Below, one piece after another: positions 1 to 6,786 of a stretch of DNA of 14,423 bases (position 1 is its first letter; each line of letters opens with the position of its first letter). Location: the NCBI GenBank assembly GCA_910579105.1, contig CAJTRT010000054.1, forward strand, positions 1-14,423, given 5' to 3'. Source of the DNA: an uncultured Muribaculaceae bacterium (lineage in GTDB: Bacteria; Bacteroidota; Bacteroidia; Bacteroidales; Muribaculaceae). Both the position numbers and the translations under genes were made by a program. The notes under the pieces were generated by a model. That model did no database searches, was not told the origin of the DNA, and was given only the letters and a program-made list of their open reading frames with translations.

Positions 1-865
1 TGAAAGTGCGCAGGCGGCTCAGGGCGCGTTCCTTGTTTTTGGGCTGGTCGCGGGTCTCGGTACATTCGATCAGGATCTCGTCCGTCTGCCCGCTTACGGG
101 GTTCTTCCACATATAGCGCAGGCGCACGCCCGATTCCACCTTGTTGACGTTCTGTCCGCCCGCTCCGCCGCTGCGGAATGTCTCCCACTTGATTTCGCCC
201 TCGTTTATCTCCACATCGAAGGCTTCCGCCTCTGGGAGCACGGCGACAGTCGCCGCAGAAGTGTGCACGCGTCCCTGGGTCTCGGTGGCAGGCACGCGCT
301 GCACGCGGTGAACGCCGCTCTCGTATTTGAGCGTGCCGTAGACATTGTCGCCGCTGACCGCGAACACAATCTCCTTGAATCCGCCGGCCGCGCCCTCCGA
401 AACACTCGTCACCGCGACAGACCAGCCCTTTGACTCGCAATACCGCGAATACATCTTGAAGAGGTCGCCGGCGAACAGGGCGGCCTCGTCGCCGCCGGTA
501 CCGCCGCGGATTTCCACGATAGCGTTCTTTGAATCCTCCGGGTCGGCAGGTATCAGGAGAATCTTGATTTCTTCTTCAAGCGAGGGTAGGGCGGCCGTCG
601 CCTGGTCTAGCTGCTCGCGCGCCATGGCGCGGATCTCGTCATCGCCCTCGGATTCGAGCAGCATCCTGGCCTCCGCCACATCATCGAGCAACCGGCGGTA
701 ACGCGACGTCGCATCAGTCAGCCTCTCAAGCTCGCGGTACTCCTTGTTGAGCCGCACATAGCGCTTCATATCGGCTATGACTGCCGGATCGGTGATAAGC
801 GTCTTTACTTCCTCGAATCGTGATTCAATGCCTTCAAGTCGGCCGAGTAGCGATGTGTCTGCCAT
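1..865 (-). CDS. prfA: Peptide chain release factor 1, C-terminal part cut off by the window edge
   Basis: Class I release factor. It reads UAA and UAG stop codons in the ribosomal A site and triggers hydrolysis of peptidyl-tRNA. About 288 residues are visible from the ATG read on the minus strand at 863-865; the family is about 360-370 residues, so roughly the last fifth lies outside the window. The catalytic GGQ is in RSGGAGGQNVNKVE (residues 236-238, codons at 152-160). The PAT tripeptide in RVPATETQGR is the RF1-type PxT stop-codon recognition motif; RF2 has SPF there, so this is RF1. The stretch ECTETRDQPKNKERA after the GGQ loop fits Bacteroidetes RF1. A TAAATTCG box at 884-891 on the minus strand lies just upstream and may be its own -7 element. 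Identification is firm; the truncation is only the window boundary. Confidence 0.97.
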   Translation of the reverse strand, partial: MADTSLLGRLEGIESRFEEVKTLITDPAVIADMKRYVRLNKEYRELERLTDATSRYRRLLDDVAEARMLLESEGDDEIRAMAREQLDQATAALPSLEEEIKILLIPADPEDSKNAIVEIRGGTGGDEAALFAGDLFKMYSRYCESKGWSVAVTSVSEGAAGGFKEIVFAVSGDNVYGTLKYESGVHRVQRVPATETQGRVHTSAATVAVLPEAEAFDVEINEGEIKWETFRSGGAGGQNVNKVESGVRLRYMWKNPVSGQTDEILIECTETRDQPKNKERALSRLRTF

Positions 866-883
866 TTAAATCCGTTTATACCG

Positions 884-891
884 CGAATTTA
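884..891 (-). promoter_or_regulatory. Putative -7 box for prfA
   Basis: Read on the minus strand this is TAAATTCG, one base from the Bacteroidetes TAnnTTTG consensus and identical to the proposed -7 box of the EamA permease at 11478. It would give a leader of about a dozen bases before the prfA ATG. No clear TTTG is found 19-22 bases upstream, so the call is tentative. If real, prfA is transcribed independently of the lipoprotein gene behind it. Confidence 0.35.
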
Positions 892-908
892 CTCAATTCC
901 TTAAACAC

Positions 909-1703
909 TTACATTATATTTTTAATATAAGTGCCGTTCCCATTTACTGAAATTATATTAGTGCTGTTTTTGCCAATTTTCTTTGCTCCGCTTATTGTGA
1001 ATGTAGTGTTAGAATCGAATGTTAAATTTAAATCATAATATATCTCGGGAATAGTTCCGATATCCACAAGTTTGAGCTTACATGTATTTGCAGACTCTTT
1101 TGAAAACGAATAGTTATATCCACTTCTAACATCTTTGGAAGAGCTCTCGCAAGTACATCTTGCATTATAATTGTAAAATAGGAACTTATATATCTCCTTT
1201 ATCTTATCACCATCAACTGATGCATAGTTTATATGCATCAATAATTTTCGTCCTCCTAAACTTGGTGGACACCAGTCTTGATCCTTTCCTGGAATAGGTG
1301 GCTCTTCGTATTTTATGTAGCTGAATGTTGGAAATGTTGATCCTTGATATTGCCCTGTCCATGATTTGTCAGAAATATCATATATTTTCCAAGAGTCACC
1401 ACCTTTTTCAAGAGTAGTAATGAGCATTTTCTCTTTTAGTAGATATTTCCAGGTTCCTCTATGATTGGATCCGACAAGATAATCGGGATTACCGCCAGCC
1501 GGCGAGGAAAAACATTTCCCATCTGATTGAAAGGTGTAATATATTCCTCCATACGAGACATTATTAAACCATGTGCCAACAAATTTTGCAGCTTCTGAAG
1601 ACATATCATTGTCTTCATCCTTCTGATTTGGCTCATCATGTCCACACGCAGCCATAGCTAATGCCAAGAAGCTAAGCAAAAAAATAGATAAGTATTTATC
1701 CAT
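909..1703 (-). CDS. A+T-rich lipoprotein of unknown function, lipocalin-like N-terminal region
   Basis: 264-residue predicted lipoprotein. A short hydrophobic signal (residues 4-19) ends in LAMAAC, giving lipidation at Cys20, although Met at the -3 position is not the best lipobox residue. The Cys is followed by GHDEPNQKDEDND, an acidic, Gln/Lys-containing stretch resembling the lipoprotein export signal that sends Bacteroidetes lipoproteins to the cell surface; surface exposure is inferred. Residues about 38-125 contain KFVGTW, alternating beta-type segments and RGTWKY, as in small lipocalin-like domains of Bacteroidales lipoproteins. The C-terminal half is probably beta-rich and is not recognised. 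The gene is visibly richer in A and T, with A/T-ending codons, than all its neighbours, which suggests acquisition from elsewhere. It lies 43 bases behind prfA on the same strand. Function unknown; the ORF and signal peptide are well supported. Confidence 0.85.
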   Translation of the reverse strand: MDKYLSIFLLSFLALAMAACGHDEPNQKDEDNDMSSEAAKFVGTWFNNVSYGGIYYTFQSDGKCFSSPAGGNPDYLVGSNHRGTWKYLLKEKMLITTLEKGGDSWKIYDISDKSWTGQYQGSTFPTFSYIKYEEPPIPGKDQDWCPPSLGGRKLLMHINYASVDGDKIKEIYKFLFYNYNARCTCESSSKDVRSGYNYSFSKESANTCKLKLVDIGTIPEIYYDLNLTFDSNTTFTISGAKKIGKNSTNIISVNGNGTYIKNIM

Positions 1704-1729
1704 ACGTTTTTATGTTATTAATTCAATCG

Positions 1730-1737
1730 CAAAAATA
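1730..1737 (-). promoter_or_regulatory. Putative -7 box for the A+T-rich lipoprotein
   Basis: On the minus strand the sequence reads TATTTTTG, a full match to TAnnTTTG, 26 bases before the ATG of the lipoprotein. A matching TTTG at the expected upstream distance is not seen, and the surroundings are A+T-rich, so a chance match is possible. Confidence 0.4.
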
Positions 1738-1795
1738 ATCATTTTTTCTTGTATTTTGGTCATCCCCGGAAGCAATTATGCATCTTAATCCACAA

Positions 1796-1825
1796 CTATT
1801 TTGTAAAAGCCTATTTTGTAGAAGC
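1796..1825. repeat. Two tandem copies of a 15-bp repeat
   Basis: CTATTTTGTAAAAGC at 1796-1810 is followed directly by CTATTTTGTAGAAGC at 1811-1825, with one mismatch. It lies in the divergent intergenic region between the A+T-rich lipoprotein and the aminotransferase. This could be a pair of regulator sites or a small replication-slippage duplication. No further copies were noticed in the window. Confidence 0.85.
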
Positions 1826-1888
1826 TCTTTTTATTTAACTTAACCGCCATTCTGTTTCAAATCTGCGCCCTCCCCGCGGGGCATAATG

Positions 1889-1920
1889 TTTGGCGGTTCG
1901 GGCGCGTTTGGTTAACTTCG
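1889..1920 (+). promoter_or_regulatory. Promoter for the aminotransferase gene
   Basis: TTTG at 1889-1892, a 20-base spacer, then TAACTTCG at 1913-1920. This matches the Bacteroidetes vegetative promoter layout with one deviation (TTCG for TTTG). Transcription would start near 1927 and leave a leader of about 60 bases before the ATG at 1990. A perfect 10-bp palindrome CCCCGCGGGG (1872-1881) sits just upstream; its role is unknown. Confidence 0.6.
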
Positions 1921-1989
1921 CGGAAATTTCTGATTGGAATTTGTTATATGAATAAGTAATGCTTTTTGACATCGTAAACCTGTTCCATT

Positions 1990-3192
1990 ATGCCTAATGT
2001 TTCGCAACGCGGCATAGATATGCCCGCATCCCCGATACGCCGCCTTGTGCCGCTGGCCGACGAAGCACGCCGGCGCGGCATCAAAGTGTACTCGCTGAAT
2101 ATCGGACAGCCCGACATCCCGACTCCTCGTGAAGCATTCGACGCGCTCAAAAACATAGACCGCAAGGTGCTGGAATACAGTCCTTCCGCCGGTTTGCTCT
2201 CTCTACGCGAGAAACTGCGGGGCTACTACAAACGGTACCACATCGACGTTGATGTTGACGACATCATCGTGACCTGCGGAGGCTCGGAAGCCGTGCTTTT
2301 CGCCTTCATGGCATGCCTGGATCCCGGAGACGAGATTATCGTGCCTGAACCGGCATACGCCAATTATATGGCGTTCGCGATTTCCGCCGGTGCCAAGATC
2401 GTGACCATCCCGTCAAGCATCGACGAGGGGTTCGCGCTTCCTCCGATGGAGCGATTCGAGGAACTTATCACCCCTAAGACCAAGGGGATACTTATATGCA
2501 ACCCGAACAACCCGACCGGCTACCTGTATTCGATGAAGGAGATGCTGCAACTGCGCGACATCGTAAAGAAACACGACCTTTTCCTCTTCTCCGACGAGGT
2601 ATACCGCGAGTTCTGCTACACCGGCGCCCCTTACATCTCGGCGTTCCACCTGCCAGGCATCGAGGAGCAGGTAGTGCTTATCGATTCCGTCTCAAAACGT
2701 TACAATGAATGTGGCATACGAGTCGGAGCGCTTATAACGAAGCATCCGCAACTAAAAAAGAACGTCATGAAGTTCTGCCAGGCGCGCCTCAGCCCTCCCC
2801 TACTCGGACAGCTTGTCGCGGAAGCGTCGATTGACGCTCCGGCCCAGTACATGCTCGACACGTACAACGAGTACGTCGACCGCCGTAAACTCCTGATTGA
2901 CGAGATCAACAAGATTCCGGGCTGCTACTCCCCAATCCCCATGGGCGCGTTCTACACCGTTGCCCGCCTACCGGTCGACGATGCCGACGAATTCTGCCAA
3001 TGGTGCCTCCGCGAATTTTCCTACGAGGGAGAGACCGTGTTCATGGCACCGGCCTCGGGCTTCTACACCACCCCTGGAATGGGCCGTGACGAGGTACGCC
3101 TGGCCTACGTCCTTGAAAAGGAGGAGCTTCGCAAGGCGATGCTCGTCCTCCGAAAGGCGCTCGAAGCCTATCCCGGCCGCAAAACCTTATGA
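1990..3192 (+). CDS. Pyridoxal-phosphate-dependent class I/II aminotransferase (AspB/AspC-like)
   Basis: 400-residue, cytoplasmic fold-type I aminotransferase that should move an amino group from an amino acid to a 2-oxo acid. Visible motifs in order: SLNIGQPDIPTP (residues 35-46), the cofactor phosphate-binding GGSEA (97-101), NPNNPTG (171-177) with the ring-contacting Asn174, SDEVYREF (201-208) with the Asp202 expected to contact the pyridine nitrogen, SVSKRYNECGIRVG with the Schiff-base Lys236, and EVRLAYV with the carboxylate-binding Arg370. The length is normal for the family. The start is chosen because an N-terminus reading SQRGIDMPASPIRRLVPLAD is typical of Bacteroidales homologues, and a promoter lies about 70 bases upstream. 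The substrate cannot be read from sequence; aspartate or a general/aromatic aminotransferase are possible. It stands alone, with 350 bases before clpB on the same strand. Confidence 0.93.
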   Translation: MPNVSQRGIDMPASPIRRLVPLADEARRRGIKVYSLNIGQPDIPTPREAFDALKNIDRKVLEYSPSAGLLSLREKLRGYYKRYHIDVDVDDIIVTCGGSEAVLFAFMACLDPGDEIIVPEPAYANYMAFAISAGAKIVTIPSSIDEGFALPPMERFEELITPKTKGILICNPNNPTGYLYSMKEMLQLRDIVKKHDLFLFSDEVYREFCYTGAPYISAFHLPGIEEQVVLIDSVSKRYNECGIRVGALITKHPQLKKNVMKFCQARLSPPLLGQLVAEASIDAPAQYMLDTYNEYVDRRKLLIDEINKIPGCYSPIPMGAFYTVARLPVDDADEFCQWCLREFSYEGETVFMAPASGFYTTPGMGRDEVRLAYVLEKEELRKAMLVLRKALEAYPGRKTL

Positions 3193-3399
3193 CGCGGCGG
3201 GCATGACACCCCTGAAAGAAGAGGGTATGTCATAATGGCTCATCTGGGTCGTCGCTTGAAGGATTCTTTGCGGAGCAAAGCGACCAAAGGTCGATAACGG
3301 TCTCGGTCACAATCTTCAGATTGCTCCCATCGACCTCACCTCCAAGCTCCTACCATCTGAACCATTCTGACTGCACCCTCCCATCCGGATATGAATAAA

Positions 3400-3428
3400 G
3401 GCGTTGTGTCTTATTTTGACACAGCGCC
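3400..3428 (+). other. Strong 11-bp stem-loop between aminotransferase and clpB
   Basis: GGCGTTGTGTC (3400-3410), loop TTATTTT, GACACAGCGCC (3418-3428). All 11 positions pair if one G-U is allowed. On the + strand no T run follows; on the minus strand the hairpin would be followed by TTTATTC, but no minus-strand gene ends here. It could still act as a Rho-independent-like barrier after the aminotransferase, or as part of a clpB leader. Confidence 0.6.
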
Positions 3429-3450
3429 ACAAGCACTCACTGATTGGAAC

Positions 3451-3479
3451 TTGTAAAAACCTTTCTGGCACGAGATTTG
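3451..3479 (+). promoter_or_regulatory. Possible clpB promoter
   Basis: TTG at 3451-3453 and GAGATTTG at 3472-3479 (18-base gap) resemble a Bacteroidetes -33/-7 pair, with the first T of TAnnTTTG missing. The -33 lies inside CTGATTGGAACTTGT, nearly the same 15-mer as one upstream of the aminotransferase (1930-1944). No CIRCE operator is present: only an isolated AGCACTC is seen, without an inverted partner. Confidence 0.3.
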
Positions 3480-3542
3480 TTTTTGAAGTATAAAAAATCT
3501 TTACTCAGAGAAATTTCAAACTCGAACAGATAACAGGGAATT

Positions 3543-6131
3543 ATGAATTTCAACAGTTTCACTATCAAATCGCAGGAGGCCATCCAGAAAGCGCTGGAAA
3601 TCACCCGGTCGGCCGGGCAGCAGCAGATTGAGCCGGTCCACCTGCTGAAAGGGATCGTTTCCGAGGGAGAATCGCTCGTGAAGTTCATCTTCCAGAAAGT
3701 GGGTGCCAATCTGGCAGCGACCGGCCAGCAGATCGACCGCGAGATCGCGTCCCTGCCGAAAGTGTCGGGAGGCGAGCCATATCTTAGCCGCACCTCCAAC
3801 GACGTGCTCCAGAAAGCCATCGACATCTCAAAGAAAATGGGCGACGAGTATGTGCCCCTGGAGGCCATACTTCTCGCCATCTTCGAGATCAACTCGCAGG
3901 CTTCCACAATACTGAAAGACGCTGGCCTCAGCGCCAAGGAGCTGCGAGGCGCCGTCGAGGAGCTCCGCAAGGGGAAAAAGGCTACCGACCAAAGCGCGGA
4001 AGACACTTATAACGCCCTGAGCAAATACGCCGTGAACCTCAACGAGCGGGCCCGTTCCGGCAAGCTCGACCCCGTGATCGGACGCGACGACGAGATACGC
4101 CGCGTGCTGCAAATCCTCAGCCGCCGCACCAAGAACAACCCCATGCTCATCGGCGAACCGGGTACCGGTAAAACGGCCATCGCCGAGGGCCTCGCCCAGC
4201 GCATCGTGCGCGGCGACGTGCCCGAGAACCTCCGCTCCAAGCAGATTTTCTCCCTCGACATGGGCGCCTTGGTCGCCGGCGCGAAATACAAGGGCGAGTT
4301 TGAGGAACGTCTGAAAGCCATTGTCAACGAGGTGACACAGAGCGACGGCGAGATCATACTCTTCATCGACGAGATACACACCCTCGTCGGTGCCGGAAAG
4401 GGCGAGGGCGCCATGGACGCGGCCAACATACTCAAACCGGCCCTGGCCCGAGGCGAGCTCCGCTCGATAGGCGCGACCACCCTTGACGAGTACCAGAAGT
4501 ATTTCGAGAAGGACAAGGCGCTCGAACGCCGTTTCCAGAAAGTGATGGTCAACGAACCTGACGAGGCAAGCGCCATCGCGATCCTCCGCGGCCTCAAAGA
4601 ACGCTACGAGAACCACCACAAGGTACGCATCCGCGACGAGGCGATTATCGCCGCCGTGACCCTCTCCGAACGCTACATCACCGACCGATTCCTCCCGGAC
4701 AAGGCCATCGACCTCGTCGACGAGGCCGCGTCGAAGCTCAAACTCGAAATCGACTCCGTGCCGCAGGCTCTTGACGAGATCACCCGCATGATCGCCCAGA
4801 AAGAAATCGAACGCGAGGCCATAAAGCGCGAGGGCGACAAGGCCAAGGTGCAGGAAATCGAGAAAGAACTAGCCCAGATGCGCGAAGAGGAGAAGGAGTT
4901 CTCCGCCAAGTGGAAGGCCGAGAAAGAGCTCATCAACCGCATCCAGCAGAACAAGATCGACATCGAGCAGCTCAATTTCGACGCCGAACGCGCCGAACGC
5001 GAAGGCGATTACGCGAAAGTCGCCGAGATCCGTTACGGCTCCATACAGCACAAAGAGGAGGAAAACAAGCAGATCCAGGAACAGCTCAAAGCCATGCAGG
5101 GCGAGAAAGCCCTTATTAAGGAGGAAGTGGATGCCGAGGATATCGCCGACGTGGTTTCCCGCTGGACGGGAATACCGGTCAGCAAGATGGTGCAGAGCGA
5201 GAAGGAAAAACTCCTCCATCTCGAAGAGGAACTCCACGGGCGAGTGGTCGGGCAGGAAGAGGCCATACGGGCCATCGCCGACGCCGTGCGCCGCTCCCGC
5301 GCCGGGCTTAACGACCCGCGCCGCCCCATAGGCTCGTTTATCTTCCTGGGCACCACGGGCGTGGGAAAGACCGAACTGGCCAAGGCACTCGCGGAATACC
5401 TGTTCGACGACGAGAACATGATGACCCGCATCGATATGAGCGAGTACCAGGAGAAGCACGCCGTGTCGCGCCTGGTGGGAGCGCCTCCGGGATACGTCGG
5501 CTACGACGAGGGAGGACAGCTTACCGAGGCCGTGCGCCGCAAGCCATACTCGGTAGTGCTTTTCGACGAGATTGAGAAAGCCCATCCCGACGTGTTCAAC
5601 ATACTCCTCCAGGTTCTCGACGACGGCCGCCTTACCGACAACAAGGGGCGCATGGTGAACTTCAAGAACACCATAATAATAATGACCTCCAATATGGGTT
5701 CCAACGTCATCCGCGACAACTTCGCGAAAATGACCCCGGAAAACAGGGATGAGACCATCGAGAAAACGAAGCAGGAAGTCCTCGACATGCTCAAACAGAC
5801 CATACGGCCCGAATTCCTGAACCGCATCGACGAGACAACCATGTTCACCCCCCTCAACCGACAGGAGATCGAGGAAATCGTCGGCCTGCAGGTCAAGAGC
5901 GTGAAGAAGATGCTCGCTGCGAACGGAATCACCCTCGAGGTCACTCCGAAAGCTCTCGCCTTCCTGGCCGACGAGGGATACGACCCCGAGTTCGGCGCCC
6001 GTCCCGTCAAGCGAGTGATCCACCGCCTGGTGCTCAACCGCCTCTCGAAGGACATCCTGGCCCAGACCGTCGACAAGGAGAAGCCCATCATCATCGATGT
6101 TGACGGCGACAGCCTCGTTTTCCGCAACTAA
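3543..6131 (+). CDS. clpB: ATP-dependent disaggregase ClpB (Hsp100)
   Basis: 862-residue hexameric AAA+ chaperone that pulls polypeptides out of aggregates together with DnaK/DnaJ/GrpE, in the cytoplasm. Full-length family architecture: Clp N-terminal domain (about 1-145, starting MNFNSFTIKSQEA); first AAA+ ring with Walker A GEPGTGKT (204-211), pore-loop tyrosine in KYKGEFEER (249), Walker B ILFIDE (272-277) and arginine-finger LERRF (327-331); an M-domain coiled coil rich in Glu/Lys/Arg (about 408-525), which distinguishes ClpB from ClpA and ClpC; second AAA+ ring with Walker A GTTGVGKT (603-610), pore loop GYVG (650-653) and Walker B VVLFDE (671-676); and the C-terminal small domain with GARPVKR. 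No key residue is missing. The ATG is well placed by homology. A lipoprotein gene starts 27 bases downstream, so the two may share a transcript. Confidence 0.98.
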   Translation: MNFNSFTIKSQEAIQKALEITRSAGQQQIEPVHLLKGIVSEGESLVKFIFQKVGANLAATGQQIDREIASLPKVSGGEPYLSRTSNDVLQKAIDISKKMGDEYVPLEAILLAIFEINSQASTILKDAGLSAKELRGAVEELRKGKKATDQSAEDTYNALSKYAVNLNERARSGKLDPVIGRDDEIRRVLQILSRRTKNNPMLIGEPGTGKTAIAEGLAQRIVRGDVPENLRSKQIFSLDMGALVAGAKYKGEFEERLKAIVNEVTQSDGEIILFIDEIHTLVGAGKGEGAMDAANILKPALARGELRSIGATTLDEYQKYFEKDKALERRFQKVMVNEPDEASAIAILRGLKERYENHHKVRIRDEAIIAAVTLSERYITDRFLPDKAIDLVDEAASKLKLEIDSVPQALDEITRMIAQKEIEREAIKREGDKAKVQEIEKELAQMREEEKEFSAKWKAEKELINRIQQNKIDIEQLNFDAERAEREGDYAKVAEIRYGSIQHKEEENKQIQEQLKAMQGEKALIKEEVDAEDIADVVSRWTGIPVSKMVQSEKEKLLHLEEELHGRVVGQEEAIRAIADAVRRSRAGLNDPRRPIGSFIFLGTTGVGKTELAKALAEYLFDDENMMTRIDMSEYQEKHAVSRLVGAPPGYVGYDEGGQLTEAVRRKPYSVVLFDEIEKAHPDVFNILLQVLDDGRLTDNKGRMVNFKNTIIIMTSNMGSNVIRDNFAKMTPENRDETIEKTKQEVLDMLKQTIRPEFLNRIDETTMFTPLNRQEIEEIVGLQVKSVKKMLAANGITLEVTPKALAFLADEGYDPEFGARPVKRVIHRLVLNRLSKDILAQTVDKEKPIIIDVDGDSLVFRN

Positions 6132-6158
6132 CAGACAACTATACAATTTCAAGGGATT

Positions 6159-6623
6159 ATGAAAAAGATTATCTACTGCCTGCTCATACTGCCGCTGCTC
6201 GCACTCTGCGCGGCATGCGACGACGACGACAACAAGGTGCCCAACGTGGGCATCCAGGCCACTTTCTCAGGCGCCACCATCGAAGACGGCATAATATACG
6301 TCGTCAAGGGTGCGGAACTGAAAGTAGACCAGCTGAACCTGGTGAACAACTCCGGCAAGGACGGCGGAATGGGTGTGGTAACCTACTACATCAACGGCGC
6401 CATGATCGGCCAGGCCTATACCCGCCCCTACGAATTCGAGGTTCCCACGAACCTCACCCCCGGCGACTACCTACTCGAAATCTCGACCCCGATCTACGTT
6501 GTCGACTACCCCATCTGCTACGGCTTTTTCAGCTACAAGCTGAGGGTGGTCGAGACCGCGGACGATCTTCCAACCCAGCCCGAGACACAGACCGTCAGCG
6601 GCCTCATAAAGGATAAGAACTGA
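6159..6623 (+). CDS. Small surface-type lipoprotein with an Ig-like domain, downstream of clpB
   Basis: 154-residue predicted lipoprotein. A hydrophobic signal (residues 4-19) ends in LCAAC with lipidation at Cys20. The Cys is followed at once by DDDDNK, close to the acidic export signal that marks surface lipoproteins in Bacteroidetes, so an outer-leaflet location is inferred. The mature part (about 30-135) has alternating hydrophobic beta strands, with TYYINGAMIG, EVPTNLTPGDYLLEIS and FSYKLRVVE. This pattern is typical of bacterial Ig-like beta-sandwiches; the tail is polar. The specific function is unknown. It begins 27 bases after the clpB stop with no promoter evident between, and a terminator follows, suggesting a clpB-lipoprotein transcript. 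Base composition matches the neighbours. Confidence 0.88.
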   Translation: MKKIIYCLLILPLLALCAACDDDDNKVPNVGIQATFSGATIEDGIIYVVKGAELKVDQLNLVNNSGKDGGMGVVTYYINGAMIGQAYTRPYEFEVPTNLTPGDYLLEISTPIYVVDYPICYGFFSYKLRVVETADDLPTQPETQTVSGLIKDKN

Positions 6624-6658
6624 CAATCTGTCAGAGCTGCCGTTCCATCGCATATCCA

Positions 6659-6704
6659 CAGAGCCGCGCCGTACCTCGCTATGACGCGGCCCTGTCTTTT
6701 ATAT
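6659..6704 (+). terminator. Rho-independent terminator after the clpB-lipoprotein unit
   Basis: CAGAGCCGCGCCGT (6659-6672) and ATGACGCGGCCCTG (6681-6694) form an imperfect G+C-rich stem with a core GCCGCG/CGCGGC. It is followed by TCTTTTAT, a usable U tract. It lies 36 bases beyond the lipoprotein stop. A smaller inverted repeat, TGACA-atc-TGTCA (6621-6633), overlaps the stop codon itself. Confidence 0.65.
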
Positions 6705-6738
6705 TCCCGTTTTATGATCCGGCAATCCTGTTACGGCA

Positions 6739-6768
6739 TTGACGAATTGGAAAAAAGTATTAACTTCG
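6739..6768 (+). promoter_or_regulatory. Promoter for the patatin-like gene, overlapping the longest-ORF start
   Basis: TTG at 6739-6741, a 19-base spacer, then TAACTTCG at 6761-6768. The -7 box is identical to the one proposed for the aminotransferase. The -33 TTG is the same triplet that would be the start codon of the longest open frame, so translation must begin further down if this promoter is used. Confidence 0.6.
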
Positions 6769-6786
6769 CGTAAAAGTTTTCAGGCT

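Larger units (their letters stand above)
3193..3542 (+). other. 350-base intergenic region rich in stem-loops, before clpB
   Basis: No protein of normal size fits here. On the + strand there are several inverted repeats. (a) ATGACA 3203-3208 pairs with TGTCAT 3228-3233, enclosing CCCT/AGGG. (b) Three mutually exclusive pairings occur: GTCGCTT 3251-3257 with AAGCGAC 3278-3284, CTTTGC 3266-3271 with GCAAAG 3275-3280, and CGACC 3281-3285 with GGTCG 3289-3293. (c) GGTCGAT 3289-3295 pairs with ATCGACC 3329-3335, enclosing CAATC-ttca-GATTG. (d) A strong 11-bp hairpin lies at 3400-3428. None is followed by a T run on the + strand, so simple termination is not an obvious explanation. It could be an untranslated leader of clpB, a small RNA gene, or a decayed sequence. 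No match to a known RNA family is recognised. Confidence 0.5.

Noticed and set aside
345..701. 118-codon + strand frame opposite prfA
   Set aside because: A Ser-rich complement of the conserved prfA sequence, not a plausible protein.
912..930. TTATATT-ttt-AATATAA inverted repeat at the 3' end of the A+T-rich lipoprotein
   Set aside because: It is purely A+T, expected by chance in this A+T-rich stretch, and lies within the last codons without a proper T tail.
3251..3335. Structured segment considered as a tRNA or SRP RNA
   Set aside because: There is no cloverleaf, no TTCGA-type T loop, and no conserved SRP tetraloop segment; the pairings do not match either family.
3434..3440. AGCACTC resembling half of a CIRCE heat-shock operator before clpB
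   Set aside because: CIRCE needs an inverted GAGTGCT nine bases away; none is present.
3828..4619. 263-codon minus-strand frame within clpB
   Set aside because: Antisense to the conserved first AAA+ domain of ClpB, with no domain of its own.
4869..6152. Long open frame (427 codons) on the minus strand across clpB
   Set aside because: It is the mirror of the strongly codon-biased clpB gene; its translation is low-complexity (rich in Leu, Val, His, Gly) and has no recognisable domain.
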